Shown piece by piece: positions 1 through 8,100 of a DNA stretch of 8,467 nucleotides; position 1 is the stretch's first letter, and the number at the start of each line of letters is the position of its first letter. The DNA lies in assembly GCA_002402275.1 (NCBI GenBank), contig DHFN01000026.1, forward strand, positions 1 to 8,467, read 5' to 3'. Origin of the DNA: Anaerolineales bacterium UBA4823 (GTDB taxonomy: Bacteria; Chloroflexota; Anaerolineae; Anaerolineales; UBA4823). The notes under the pieces were generated by a model. The model worked only from the letters and a program-made list of their open reading frames with translations, searched no databases and had not been told where the DNA came from. The position numbers and the translations under genes were made by a program.

Positions 1-459
1 ATTGGCATCCAAATTCATGTCTTCTTTAAAATGAACCATTTTATAGAAAATAATTGCTGGTTTTTGGATCCATCCAAGTATGCCATTAATTAATCGCCAA
101 TTGGTTGATTCTAGATTCCAAATCCGATTTCCTTTATCTACCCTTACTATTTTACCCCATACTTGCTTTTGGGTGAACCAGTTGTCCGGATAGGGATTAT
201 GGTCGCCTTTGAATAAGAAACGTTCATTCTCTTCAACAATTAACCTATGGGTATATAAAATATTCATGTTTTCAAACAAACATAGATCTCCAATTCCAAT
301 TCCTTGATTGTTATTCTTCTTAACCAGAACCTTGTCGCCAGCCTGTAAGAATGGAACCATGCTAATCCCATTGACTTTTAGCCAAATTTCGAGCCCATCT
401 TCTAATTTTTGTTTAATCAAGCCATTGATTTCCAATGTGTATAGTTCATTCTGTATCAT
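1..459 (-). CDS. S26-family (Sec11-like, Ser/His) signal-peptidase-like protein, 3' end missing
   Basis: The reading frame is open from an ATG at 459 to the left edge, giving 153 codons without a stop, so the C-terminus is missing. The protein contains the S26 hallmark box G31-I-S-M-V-P36 with candidate nucleophile Ser33, followed by GDKVLV (41-46). Then comes G57-D-L-C-L-F with Y69-T-H-R72, where His71 sits where Sec11/archaeal-type enzymes carry their general base (bacterial LepB uses Lys). The block K84-G-D-H-N88, followed by W101-G-K-I-V105, matches the conserved end of the family core. No N-terminal membrane anchor is visible, unlike ordinary signal peptidases, which recalls the soluble-looking S24/S26 proteins found in peptide-maturation loci. 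The start ATG overlaps the TGA of the upstream C25 peptidase (ATGA, 456-459) and no strong Shine-Dalgarno is seen, so translation is probably coupled. Family call is strong; substrate unknown. The region is AT-rich. Confidence 0.85.
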   Translation of the reverse strand, partial: MIQNELYTLEINGLIKQKLEDGLEIWLKVNGISMVPFLQAGDKVLVKKNNNQGIGIGDLCLFENMNILYTHRLIVEENERFLFKGDHNPYPDNWFTQKQVWGKIVRVDKGNRIWNLESTNWRLINGILGWIQKPAIIFYKMVHFKEDMNLDAN

Positions 460-3400
460 TTCAAGATCAAGGGTAAGTAAAGGGTATATTGTGGCGGAGA
501 AGTTAACAAAGCTGGGTCTCCAAATACAGTGTAGGTGTGGATTAGATCAATATCACGAGGGTTACCATCAGAGTATTTTGGTTCAGACAAAAATAGATAT
601 AATTTCGCAGCCAATGCGGCATCCCCTAACCGCCAGGGTGTTTGTTTAGAAAAAATGTAATTTAAAAATCCTCTTTCTAAGTAATCATGTCCAGTGGATA
701 ATCCCAATCCTGTCGGTGAAAAAGCTGCGATACTACCAGCATCGTCATCTCGGATTAATTCTTCAATCAAAGACTGTCCATTTTTATATGTATAATCAGG
801 ATTTATTTTTGGGTATATCCAATAACCATCCAGGCAGGTCCAAGATAAAATAATCGGTAAGTAATTGGAATTATTTAATGAAGGAATATCGGAATTGTCT
901 ATTAATTTTGTAAAATGTGTCCATATATTAATTGCCCCATGACCAGAATAAGTCAATAAACCTCCACCATCTGTATTCAATAAATTAATAATCTCATTGG
1001 TCGCATTCCAACAAAATCTTTCTGGATTTATATCATCAGGATAATTGGTACAACGAATATTAGAATATTGATCTGTATTGTAAATTTTATATTTATTTTC
1101 ATTTTCATCTATGACTTCGTCTAAATAAAACCATTTTGGTTGTTGAATTACCGTGAGATAATCATGGATAATTTGTTCGCTTATGGATGGGAAATCTCCT
1201 GCATTAGGATCGGGTTGATCGGCAATAAAAATAAAATGTTGTTGCCAGTGTTCCTCCAGTTGATTTTCATGATTTTGTATTTTATCCACATAATTGAGGA
1301 TTTGATCTGAGTTCGTTACTGGTAACCTTCCTATCAAGATATCCGGCAGGGGATCATCCCCATTCACAGTAGCCAAAAGATTAGATGAATCCACTTCACC
1401 CTGCCATGGATCAATCCATGATAAATTGGGGGGAATAAAAATGGGTGGATTATCGTATATAGAAGAACCGAGAAAATTCCAATGTCCATCCCCGATGAGC
1501 AAGACATAAGTAGGAGGTTTTGCCCAATGATGGTAGACATAATTTAAATAATTCTTAATGGCTATTGGATGATAAATCCCAAAATTAAATTCGTTATATA
1601 AATCCTCGATATTAACTACCCGGCTTACCAATCCATCGTGTTGGAGACGGTAATCAGCTAATTCTTGCGATGCCCCTAAAAAGGATGGGTGGGTGATGAC
1701 GATATAGTCTGCCGGTTCAAGTAAATTAGCCGTAGGAGAATAAGCTTCGATATTAGCTGACAAGATATCTTGTGATACAGCTGTTATATATCTCGAATTT
1801 AATGGCTGGATTCCTTGAAAAGATAAAACACCAGTATCAGGGTTGAAAATACTGTCCGTCAATAGAACAGGCGTTAATGAGTTTGTAATATCCAAAACGT
1901 AAGGTTGTGTGTTGAAACCTGAAATCTCAAATTTATAATTATCCGAAGGATCTTTGGTAAAAATTAACTGATTATCCTGAGTTATAAATTGACGGTTATA
2001 TTCGATTTCAAACCAGTTGACCAAAATATCTTCATTGCCTTGTCCAGATTGATTGAAAAATTTTATTCCAATCTTATTCAAACCATCTAAAAGACCCGAA
2101 CTAGATACCGAAATAGAAAAGTTCTTTGATATCAGACCATCCCAAACTTCATCACTAATTTGGGTATCATTTAAGTAAAAAATTTCTCGATGATCTTGGG
2201 GATTACTTATTGATTGAGTATAACCGATCAATTCTATATTTAAAATTCCGTCATCTCCCAATATTGGATTTGGAGCAGTAATAGTGTATGTTTTGGATAT
2301 CTCCGATGTTGTTCTAACCCGTTGCCAGAAAAAAGTATCTTCCGAGGTATAGTGATTAGTTCTCCATTCATTATTTTCTTCGAAACGAATTTTTTCTCTA
2401 AATGAAGTTGGGGTAACCCCTTCTGTAGGAGTTACATCTTGGGTAGTCATAAAAGAGCCCCCAACCCCATCATAATCTAACCAATAGACATTTTCATTGG
2501 TATATTTCTCAATCATAGTATGATTAAATTGTGGTGACCAATTTGTTACCGCACCTGCTGGGTGGATAAATTGTTTTCTCCATTGATCCGCTTCATCGGC
2601 ATACAACGATGCCAGATAGGTTCCATCTAAATGTTCCCCATAGATCAAGATGAATTCGTCGGGTTGAAATTTCGTTGGGTCGCCGCCACTATCATCTACA
2701 TATATTGCCACTGGACGCCCTTGATTGGTCATCGAAAAAGTTTGCGGGTCAATCGTCTCCACCGGGAAACCGATGCTTTGCAGAGTTTCATAAGTAATTC
2801 GGTAAATGCCATCTTCGGTTATAGTGATTTTGTAACGCGGATGGTCGCTTTGTTCATTGAGATTTGCCATCATTGGTTTAATGCGGTCATCAGCAGGAGC
2901 TTGGGAACGAAAACTTTTTGCCTGATCATAATTCAGCAGATTCTCTTTATAAATGCTCTCGAATGCACTCGGTGATCCGCTTGCCTGGCTGGACTGTTGG
3001 TTTGGCATCAATTTCCCATTTGGATAAAGGAAATCCACCCGGATCGTGATCGTGGTATAGATGGACAAACTGCGTTCAGAAGGACGGTATTGAAAGGGAT
3101 AAAGACGAACCGGTACGATCTTCTGTTCCCGTAACCAGGCTGCATCTCCTAACTCAGCTATCTTACCGGGATATGCGGTCGAGCTGGAATAGCTGGCATT
3201 ATCTATTAAGTACTGTAACATACCTGGACTTAAATCCTCCCCTGAGGAAGCATACGAGCCAGCTGGTTCGATAAAATAGGTTCCGGGAAGCTCTTCGCTT
3301 TGTTGTGAAAGTACGGTTACCTGAAAATTGGCATCAGCTGGCACACCGATCATCTCCGCCATCAAAGGTAAATTAGGTTTCCCGCTCTCCTCAATCCTAC

Positions 3401-3635
3401 CCGCATCCGCTAATTCAATCCGATCATATACTTGTCCATCCAAAGTGATTTTACTGATTTGATAATCCCCCAGGCTAAAGCGCAGTGTGATCCCTGAATC
3501 GTCTGCCTGAAGCATTTCAATACCAGGTTTTACCGCCATTCCAGATTGGGCATTGCTCTGAAAGGGAAATAAGAAACTCAATCCGAAAGAAAATAATAAG
3601 ATAAAACTAACCCTTCTCAATTTGGCTTGTCTCAT
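456..3635 (-). CDS. Secreted gingipain-like C25 family cysteine peptidase
   Basis: Residues 1-30 form a signal peptide: RQAKLRR, a hydrophobic core, then likely cleavage after SNAQ. Residues about 35-205 resemble the C25 propeptide, with the GKPNLPLM stretch at 85-92 followed by IGVPADANFQVTV. The middle (about 265-620) is beta-rich and not confidently assigned. The catalytic C25 domain covers about 640-1045: ADYIVITHP (642-650), YVLLIGDGHW (710-719), PDILIGRLPV (764-773), then S897-G-H-G900 with His899 and S931-W-T-C-L-D-G937 with Cys934. The His-Cys gap of 35 residues is close to that in RgpB. YTVFGDPAL (1035-1043) closes the domain. Both catalytic residues are present, so an active endopeptidase is likely, working outside the membrane. 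The protein ends QYTLYLPLILK, a pattern shared with the M23 protein in this window. A good Shine-Dalgarno supports the start. It is coupled by ATGA to the S26-like gene. Its 5' third looks GC-richer than the remainder. Confidence 0.9.
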   Translation of the reverse strand: MRQAKLRRVSFILLFSFGLSFLFPFQSNAQSGMAVKPGIEMLQADDSGITLRFSLGDYQISKITLDGQVYDRIELADAGRIEESGKPNLPLMAEMIGVPADANFQVTVLSQQSEELPGTYFIEPAGSYASSGEDLSPGMLQYLIDNASYSSSTAYPGKIAELGDAAWLREQKIVPVRLYPFQYRPSERSLSIYTTITIRVDFLYPNGKLMPNQQSSQASGSPSAFESIYKENLLNYDQAKSFRSQAPADDRIKPMMANLNEQSDHPRYKITITEDGIYRITYETLQSIGFPVETIDPQTFSMTNQGRPVAIYVDDSGGDPTKFQPDEFILIYGEHLDGTYLASLYADEADQWRKQFIHPAGAVTNWSPQFNHTMIEKYTNENVYWLDYDGVGGSFMTTQDVTPTEGVTPTSFREKIRFEENNEWRTNHYTSEDTFFWQRVRTTSEISKTYTITAPNPILGDDGILNIELIGYTQSISNPQDHREIFYLNDTQISDEVWDGLISKNFSISVSSSGLLDGLNKIGIKFFNQSGQGNEDILVNWFEIEYNRQFITQDNQLIFTKDPSDNYKFEISGFNTQPYVLDITNSLTPVLLTDSIFNPDTGVLSFQGIQPLNSRYITAVSQDILSANIEAYSPTANLLEPADYIVITHPSFLGASQELADYRLQHDGLVSRVVNIEDLYNEFNFGIYHPIAIKNYLNYVYHHWAKPPTYVLLIGDGHWNFLGSSIYDNPPIFIPPNLSWIDPWQGEVDSSNLLATVNGDDPLPDILIGRLPVTNSDQILNYVDKIQNHENQLEEHWQQHFIFIADQPDPNAGDFPSISEQIIHDYLTVIQQPKWFYLDEVIDENENKYKIYNTDQYSNIRCTNYPDDINPERFCWNATNEIINLLNTDGGGLLTYSGHGAINIWTHFTKLIDNSDIPSLNNSNYLPIILSWTCLDGYWIYPKINPDYTYKNGQSLIEELIRDDDAGSIAAFSPTGLGLSTGHDYLERGFLNYIFSKQTPWRLGDAALAAKLYLFLSEPKYSDGNPRDIDLIHTYTVFGDPALLTSPPQYTLYLPLILK
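459..494 (-). other. C-terminal PxxTLYLPLILK tail of the C25 peptidase (candidate sorting tag)
   Basis: The last twelve codons encode PQYTLYLPLILK, followed directly by the stop. The M23 protein ends PHTVMFLPIISK. Aligned without gaps this gives P-x-x-[TV]-[LM]-[FY]-L-P-[LI]-I-x-K at the very C-terminus. The two proteins otherwise belong to unrelated peptidase families, so the shared end is more likely a transport, anchoring or folding signal than common descent. The role is inferred; the similarity is seen directly. Confidence 0.5.
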
Positions 3636-3804
3636 AAAAAAGTCCTTAACTTGCTTTCGTTTCCCTTGCTACCTATTGAACTTAACCAGTTTTTGTGGGT
3701 GACCATTCAATCTATCTACATTAAAAAACGTTTGAAGTCCATATTTATTCCATATTAAATTGTATAGGATAATCAATAAAAATGGAATAGTACTAGAGTA
3801 TTGG
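3636..3804 (-). other. AT-rich spacer between HprK-like gene and C25 gene
   Basis: This 169-base gap is the only sizeable one within the minus-strand gene set. Apart from the Shine-Dalgarno of the C25 gene, it holds AT-rich sequence with TATA-like steps (for example TATACAAT on the minus strand near 3765). I see no well-spaced -35/-10 pair, no hairpin with a T tract, and no convincing small gene. An internal promoter for the C25 and S26-like genes is possible but not shown. Confidence 0.4.
3643..3649 (-). promoter_or_regulatory. Shine-Dalgarno site of the C25 peptidase gene
   Basis: On the minus strand TTAAGGA lies seven bases before the ATG at 3635. It is the clearest ribosome binding site in the window and fixes the start of the C25 gene at the methionine preceding the signal peptide. 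Confidence 0.7.
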
Positions 3805-4590
3805 TTAGGGGATGATTTTCCAAAAAGAATCATCGGGCAGGAAATGTAAACGGTATGGATGAACAATTTGAACAATTTGGTTGCAGCGCGAAAATAGCTC
3901 GCTTAACATTTGGGGATTGGTAGTTAATACCGGAATATTGGCTAAAAAAGAAGCCACTGCTGCTGGCGAATTGATTTCTTCCAAATATACCTGCTTATCC
4001 TGGAATAAAAAGTAAATTCCCTTCAAAGGAGCTTGGTGAGATTGAGGTGGCATCTGACTGGGATTATAGAAAGGAGAAGAACAGACAATCCACTTTGGAT
4101 CTTCATGAACCACAAAGACCAGGTCATCGTTCATCACTGAACCAGGCGGCGAATTACGGGCAACAGTGGTTTTCCCAATTCCTGATTTGCCCATGAATAA
4201 ATGAGCTTGCTGATTACGCTCGATTCCGGCTGCATGCACCATTAATCCTCCCTTTTGATAAACAAAGCCTGCTGCAGCTACACGCAGAAAATAATCTACC
4301 TCTTGAAACGGATTTCGGCTTGTCAAGGTTAGTTCCCCAGTAAATTCTTCCAGGTTGATCTTGCCCTGATAACCGGGTGAATCCAACAAGATTTGATTGT
4401 CGGAAAACCTTACATTTCTGGTTGGGAAGTCTTTTCCAGTTTGGACTTGAATTGCGATCGAGAAATCCTCGGCTTGGGAAACAATAAAACCCGCATAGAA
4501 TTGGGTAAATTGATTGGTTAAATCTGGGTCGTTACAACCTACCGCAAGAATGTAAGGACCAAGGGCGAGATTGAAATGGTGTTCCATCAT
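3805..4590 (-). CDS. HPr kinase/PEPCK-fold (HprK-like) P-loop protein
   Basis: A compact protein of about 261 residues. Counting from the TTG at 4593, residues 135-143 read GKSGIGKTT, the Walker A loop of HPr kinase and PEPCK-like enzymes. It is preceded by V-H-A-A-G (119-123), as usual in this fold, and followed by N155-D-D157, matching the Walker B-like Asp pair that binds metal. The N-terminal 115 residues do not look like the regulatory domain of true HPr kinases, and no HPr gene is nearby, so control of sugar transport is unlikely. Related stand-alone HprK-like enzymes are known in peptide-modification loci, including kinases that phosphorylate lasso peptides. That role here is only a possibility. 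TAAGG at 4604-4600 sits nine bases before the ATG at 4590, preferred over the TTG at 4593; a further ATG at 4587 is possible. The gap from the upstream stop codon is 11 bases, indicating an operon. No signal peptide: cytoplasmic. Confidence 0.75.
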   Translation of the reverse strand: MMEHHFNLALGPYILAVGCNDPDLTNQFTQFYAGFIVSQAEDFSIAIQVQTGKDFPTRNVRFSDNQILLDSPGYQGKINLEEFTGELTLTSRNPFQEVDYFLRVAAAGFVYQKGGLMVHAAGIERNQQAHLFMGKSGIGKTTVARNSPPGSVMNDDLVFVVHEDPKWIVCSSPFYNPSQMPPQSHQAPLKGIYFLFQDKQVYLEEINSPAAVASFLANIPVLTTNPQMLSELFSRCNQIVQIVHPYRLHFLPDDSFWKIIP

Positions 4591-4601
4591 CAACCGTTAC
4601 C

Positions 4602-5066
4602 TTACCGAAGAGTTTTCTTTTGGCTTAGAATAATAATTCCTGCCAAAGTGATTAAACCCAATCCTAAAACTACTTCAGGCACCCCATCTCTCTTGGCTTT
4701 CACCTGAATAGGATCATGAAGAGTTGTCTGACCATTGAGGTCTAAATCTTCAAGCTGATATTGATAGAGTTTTCCTGGCACGATTCTTGCATCTTTGAAT
4801 TGATAGGTGCTTCCTTGTAAAGATTCACCAGCCGCTGGGATTAGCGTAGGATTGATTTTTTGGTTTTCCCCCTCTGGTAATTCTTTACGATAAAGATTGA
4901 AGCCAGCCGTATCGAATTCTGTAGCAGTTGTCCATTCGATCAAAATGTTTGGATGTACGACCAAGAAAACACCATAAATTAAGATGACTATTCCTACTAC
5001 TAAAAAAGAGAACGCTATAATCCGTCTTCGTTTTTGGTTGTTTTGCATAGATTGATTATACAGCAT
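4602..5066 (-). CDS. Small membrane protein with FN3-like extracellular loop and C-terminal anchor
   Basis: The 154 residues split into: a basic N-terminus (QKRRR, 11-15); a hydrophobic segment at about 16-37; a beta-sandwich, fibronectin-III-like loop at about 40-125; a second hydrophobic segment at about 132-148; and a basic tail KKTLR. The loop carries the phrases EWTTATEFDTAGFNLYR, INPTLIPA and YQLEDLDLNGQT, a wording typical of a repeated FN3-like module in secreted bacterial proteins. The charges predict both ends inside and the loop outside. The C-terminal arrangement V129-P-E, hydrophobic stretch, basic end resembles a PEP-CTERM sorting signal, though the second proline is absent and no exosortase is seen. 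The first ATG at 5066 lacks a well-placed ribosome site; an ATG at 5048 (residue 7) lies six bases behind a perfect TATAAT and could be the start of a leaderless message. First gene of the minus-strand set. Function unknown. Confidence 0.75.
   Translation of the reverse strand: MLYNQSMQNNQKRRRIIAFSFLVVGIVILIYGVFLVVHPNILIEWTTATEFDTAGFNLYRKELPEGENQKINPTLIPAAGESLQGSTYQFKDARIVPGKLYQYQLEDLDLNGQTTLHDPIQVKAKRDGVPEVVLGLGLITLAGIIILSQKKTLR
5055..5060 (-). promoter_or_regulatory. Possible -10 box (TATAAT) for a leaderless transcript
   Basis: A perfect TATAAT on the minus strand is followed by six bases and then the in-frame ATG at 5048, the spacing expected if transcription begins on that ATG. No good -35 box lies 16-18 bases upstream (GAACTC at 17), and the hexamer falls inside codons 3-4 of the longer reading, so chance remains possible. 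Confidence 0.25.
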
Positions 5067-5135
5067 CGAGATAAAATGAGTTCCTTTTTCAATCAGCTAT
5101 CCACCAAAATCGAATAATCCGAGTAATCCTCTATC
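5067..5135. promoter_or_regulatory. Divergent promoter region between the minus-strand set and the M23 gene
   Basis: Two genes face away from each other across only 69 bases, so signals for both should lie in or near this gap. On the plus strand AATAAT at 5113-5118 is a possible -10 box 17 bases before the M23 start, without a recognisable -35. No Shine-Dalgarno precedes the M23 ATG. On the minus strand AAAAAGGAACTC lies 15 or more bases before the 5066 ATG, too far for ordinary use. No clear operator palindrome was found. Confidence 0.4.
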
Positions 5136-8100
5136 ATGAAAAAACAGTCCACCATTGTTTCTTTTGTTATTATGCTTGCTTGTCTAATGTTATTGAGCCA
5201 GGTTCAATCCGCATTCGCTGATTCAACCCCGCCTCCCACTCCTACTCCTCTATCGCCGCTTGAAGAACAAATTCGGAACGCCATTTTCAATGCTATTACC
5301 ACCGCAAAAGCCATAAATCCGATCTATGAAATGTTTCCAACTCAGGTCGAGCAAATCCGCATCGCTTCCACTCAGGATAAAGCGGTGGCTTGGTTAATCC
5401 TTCTCGATCCGGATACAAAACAACCCATACCCTCCGAACCGGGTTTAACCGTGGTACAGATGATTGATAATCAATGGACTGCAGTATTGCCTGGCGACAG
5501 TGATTGGTTCTCCAATCTACAACAAATCCCGGGTGATTTACTCACCGAGGACGAGAAGATCATTTCCCTCAATCAATACGCTGAAATCAAAGCATTAACC
5601 GCCCTAGGAACCTTCAGCGGCTACCGTTTACCCTGGGCTCCCGGTCAAGTTATGGTATTAACCCAAAGCGTTCAACATGATAAGTATACCCCTAGCTTAA
5701 CTGCTCATTACTCTTTTGACTTTGCCACCCAAGGAGCAGCCCAAATGTGGAATATTTACGCTTCTAAATCCGGTACGGTCTGGATGGCAAAGGATAGCTG
5801 TGACAATGGCTCGACCACTTGTTCAAATTGGCTTGTTCTGCAAGACCTTTCTACCAACCCCACTACTTATCAGCTGTATATGCACCTTGCCAAAGGGAGT
5901 ATCCCTGCCGAATTACATACCGGTGGAGCCAAAGTTAAGCGAGGGCAATTTATAGCTATCGCAGATGATACGGGTGTCAGTACCGCCAATCATCTCCATT
6001 TCATGGTTCACACCAATCCCGCCTCTTATTGGGGAACTTCGGTAGATATTACCTTTGAAGAAGTCGGAATTAATGGGGGGCGGCCGCGTATCTTAGCCGA
6101 TAAACCTTATTGCCGGAATGACGCCACCTATCATGATGTATGTGAACAGTTCAGCAGTACCTATACATCGGCGAATTATTATCTTAACGATCAGGTACCA
6201 CCCACTGGAGATATCACCTCTCTTAAACAAGGCGATTCCATTTCATCTTCTATTCTTCATCTCACTGGTTGGGTAAACGACAATAAAACGGGAATCGCCT
6301 CAGCGACATTGTTATTCAATTCAAACGGAAGTTGGCAGCAGATTGGGAATCCTTTTTCTAGCAAAAACTTTTCGTTGGATTATGATCTGTGTGCTGCGAA
6401 CCTGCCCGATGGACCATATTCGGTTGCCTTACAAATTTTCGATAAAGCAGGCAATCAATCTGCGCCATTGACGGGTTTGAAGCAGTTTTTCAAAAACTAC
6501 ACTTGCCCTTCAGCGCCTCCCGCTTGCGTTCCAGCTGATAATCAAATTGCTATTTTCTCAGAGCCCGATTATCAGGGTTCTTGCAGCGTATTATCCACTG
6601 GCAGCTATACCTCATCCAGCTTTGGGAATGTGAAGGATAATGACATATCGTCACTCCTGGTTGGGTCTTCCGTTTCTGTCTCTGCTTACTTAAACAGTAA
6701 TTATCGCGGTCGAGGTGAAACATTTTTCAATTCAGATGCCAATTTAAGCGATAATGGAATTGACGCAGATACCATTTCTTCAATCATAATTTCTTCTCGT
6801 TCCAATAAACCCTCCGCACCGTTACCCATTTCACCGGGCAATACGGCGAGTTTTGTTCCAAACAGTTCGATCACTTTTTATTGGGATAATCTGGGGAATG
6901 CATTGGAATACCAGGTTAAATTAGTAAAAAGCGGTGGAACGACCACTACATCGGATTGGTTGAGCATTCCCTATTGGCTCTATGGCTCCATCTCAACTGG
7001 TACATACACCTGGCAAGTGAAAGCTCGCAATCCAGCTGGGGAAAGCCTTTGGTCTTCCACCTTTAGTTTTACCGTATCCGGGACAGCAGGAACTCCTTCG
7101 ACTGTAACCGTCCCTTTCAACGATAATTTTGAAACCGCCCAAGGCTGGAGCCCTTCGAATTATTTTGATCAAACCACTGAGCTTAATCACACAAGCAATG
7201 GCAGCCTTAGTTGGAAATATGATGCCAATGTAAAACCGGAAGACGGATATGACACAACCACACCCAACTCGGGCTTTTTAACATCTCCCCAGATTGTGAT
7301 TCCGGCCAGCTCGGATTATTCGTTGCACTTCTGGTATCGTTACCAAACGGAAAGCCCTAACCTTCATTGGGATCAGCGTTGGGTACAGGTTGCGGTTAAT
7401 GGAGGTAATTTCGAAAACATTTACCAGTTTCATGATGATCCCATGAATGCCTGGCTGCAAAGCCCGCCCATTTCCCTGAGAAATTATGCTGGCAAGACTA
7501 TCCAAATCCGTTTTTATTTCAATACATTGGATAAACATAACAATAAATTCAAGGGCTGGTATCTTGATGATGTTAGTATTTCTGCAACAGAAATTGTCGG
7601 ATGCAATGACCCTCTTGAACCCAACGATGCTGTCAATCTTGCCGACCCAATTAATCTCAATACAACGATTCAATCCAAAATATGTCCGGCTGGGGATATG
7701 GATTTCTATAAATTCAATGCTAATGCGGGTGACCACATTGGTGTATATGTTAAGGCAGATCGAACCAATCCCAATGCCATTCTAGATCCGTATGTCTATT
7801 TATTGGATTCGGACGGTACATCAGTATTAGCAGAAGATGACGATCGGGTGTTAGCTCAACTGACCGATTCAGAAATCTCTTATTGGGTCAAAAGAACAGG
7901 CACTTATTATCTAAAAATCAAGGCGTTCGACTACCCCGAATCGGGGAATCCACCCTTACCCTATACTTTATACCTATTCAATGATCCATCCGATCCAATA
8001 GCGGAATTTGTCCAACCCCGTAGCAGAACTATTTTGACCGACAGGATATATGCGCTCAGTATAGCTGGATTGGATAACTCGGGAATCATCAGCCATATCC

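Noticed and set aside
308..649. 113-residue plus-strand frame
   Set aside because: It runs antisense to the S26-like gene and the end of the C25 gene, both of which have clear family motifs; it has none itself.
456..3635. Type IX secretion substrate, as for Porphyromonas gingipains
   Set aside because: The C25 protein lacks the beta-sandwich T9SS C-terminal domain; it ends soon after the catalytic domain with the short YLPLILK tail.
3811..3834. Inverted repeat GATGATT/AATCATC
   Set aside because: It lies within the last codons of the HprK-like gene, has an AT-rich seven-base stem and no T tract behind it on the minus strand, so it is not a credible terminator.
3669..3875. 68-residue minus-strand frame between the HprK-like and C25 genes
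   Set aside because: It overlaps the last 71 bases of the HprK-like gene in another frame, has no ribosome site and its remaining part lies in AT-rich spacer; the product resembles no family I know.
7278..7736. 152-residue minus-strand frame and the overlapping plus-strand frame at 7486-7785
   Set aside because: Both are shadows of the MAM-like and PPC domains of the M23 protein, without start signals or recognisable motifs.
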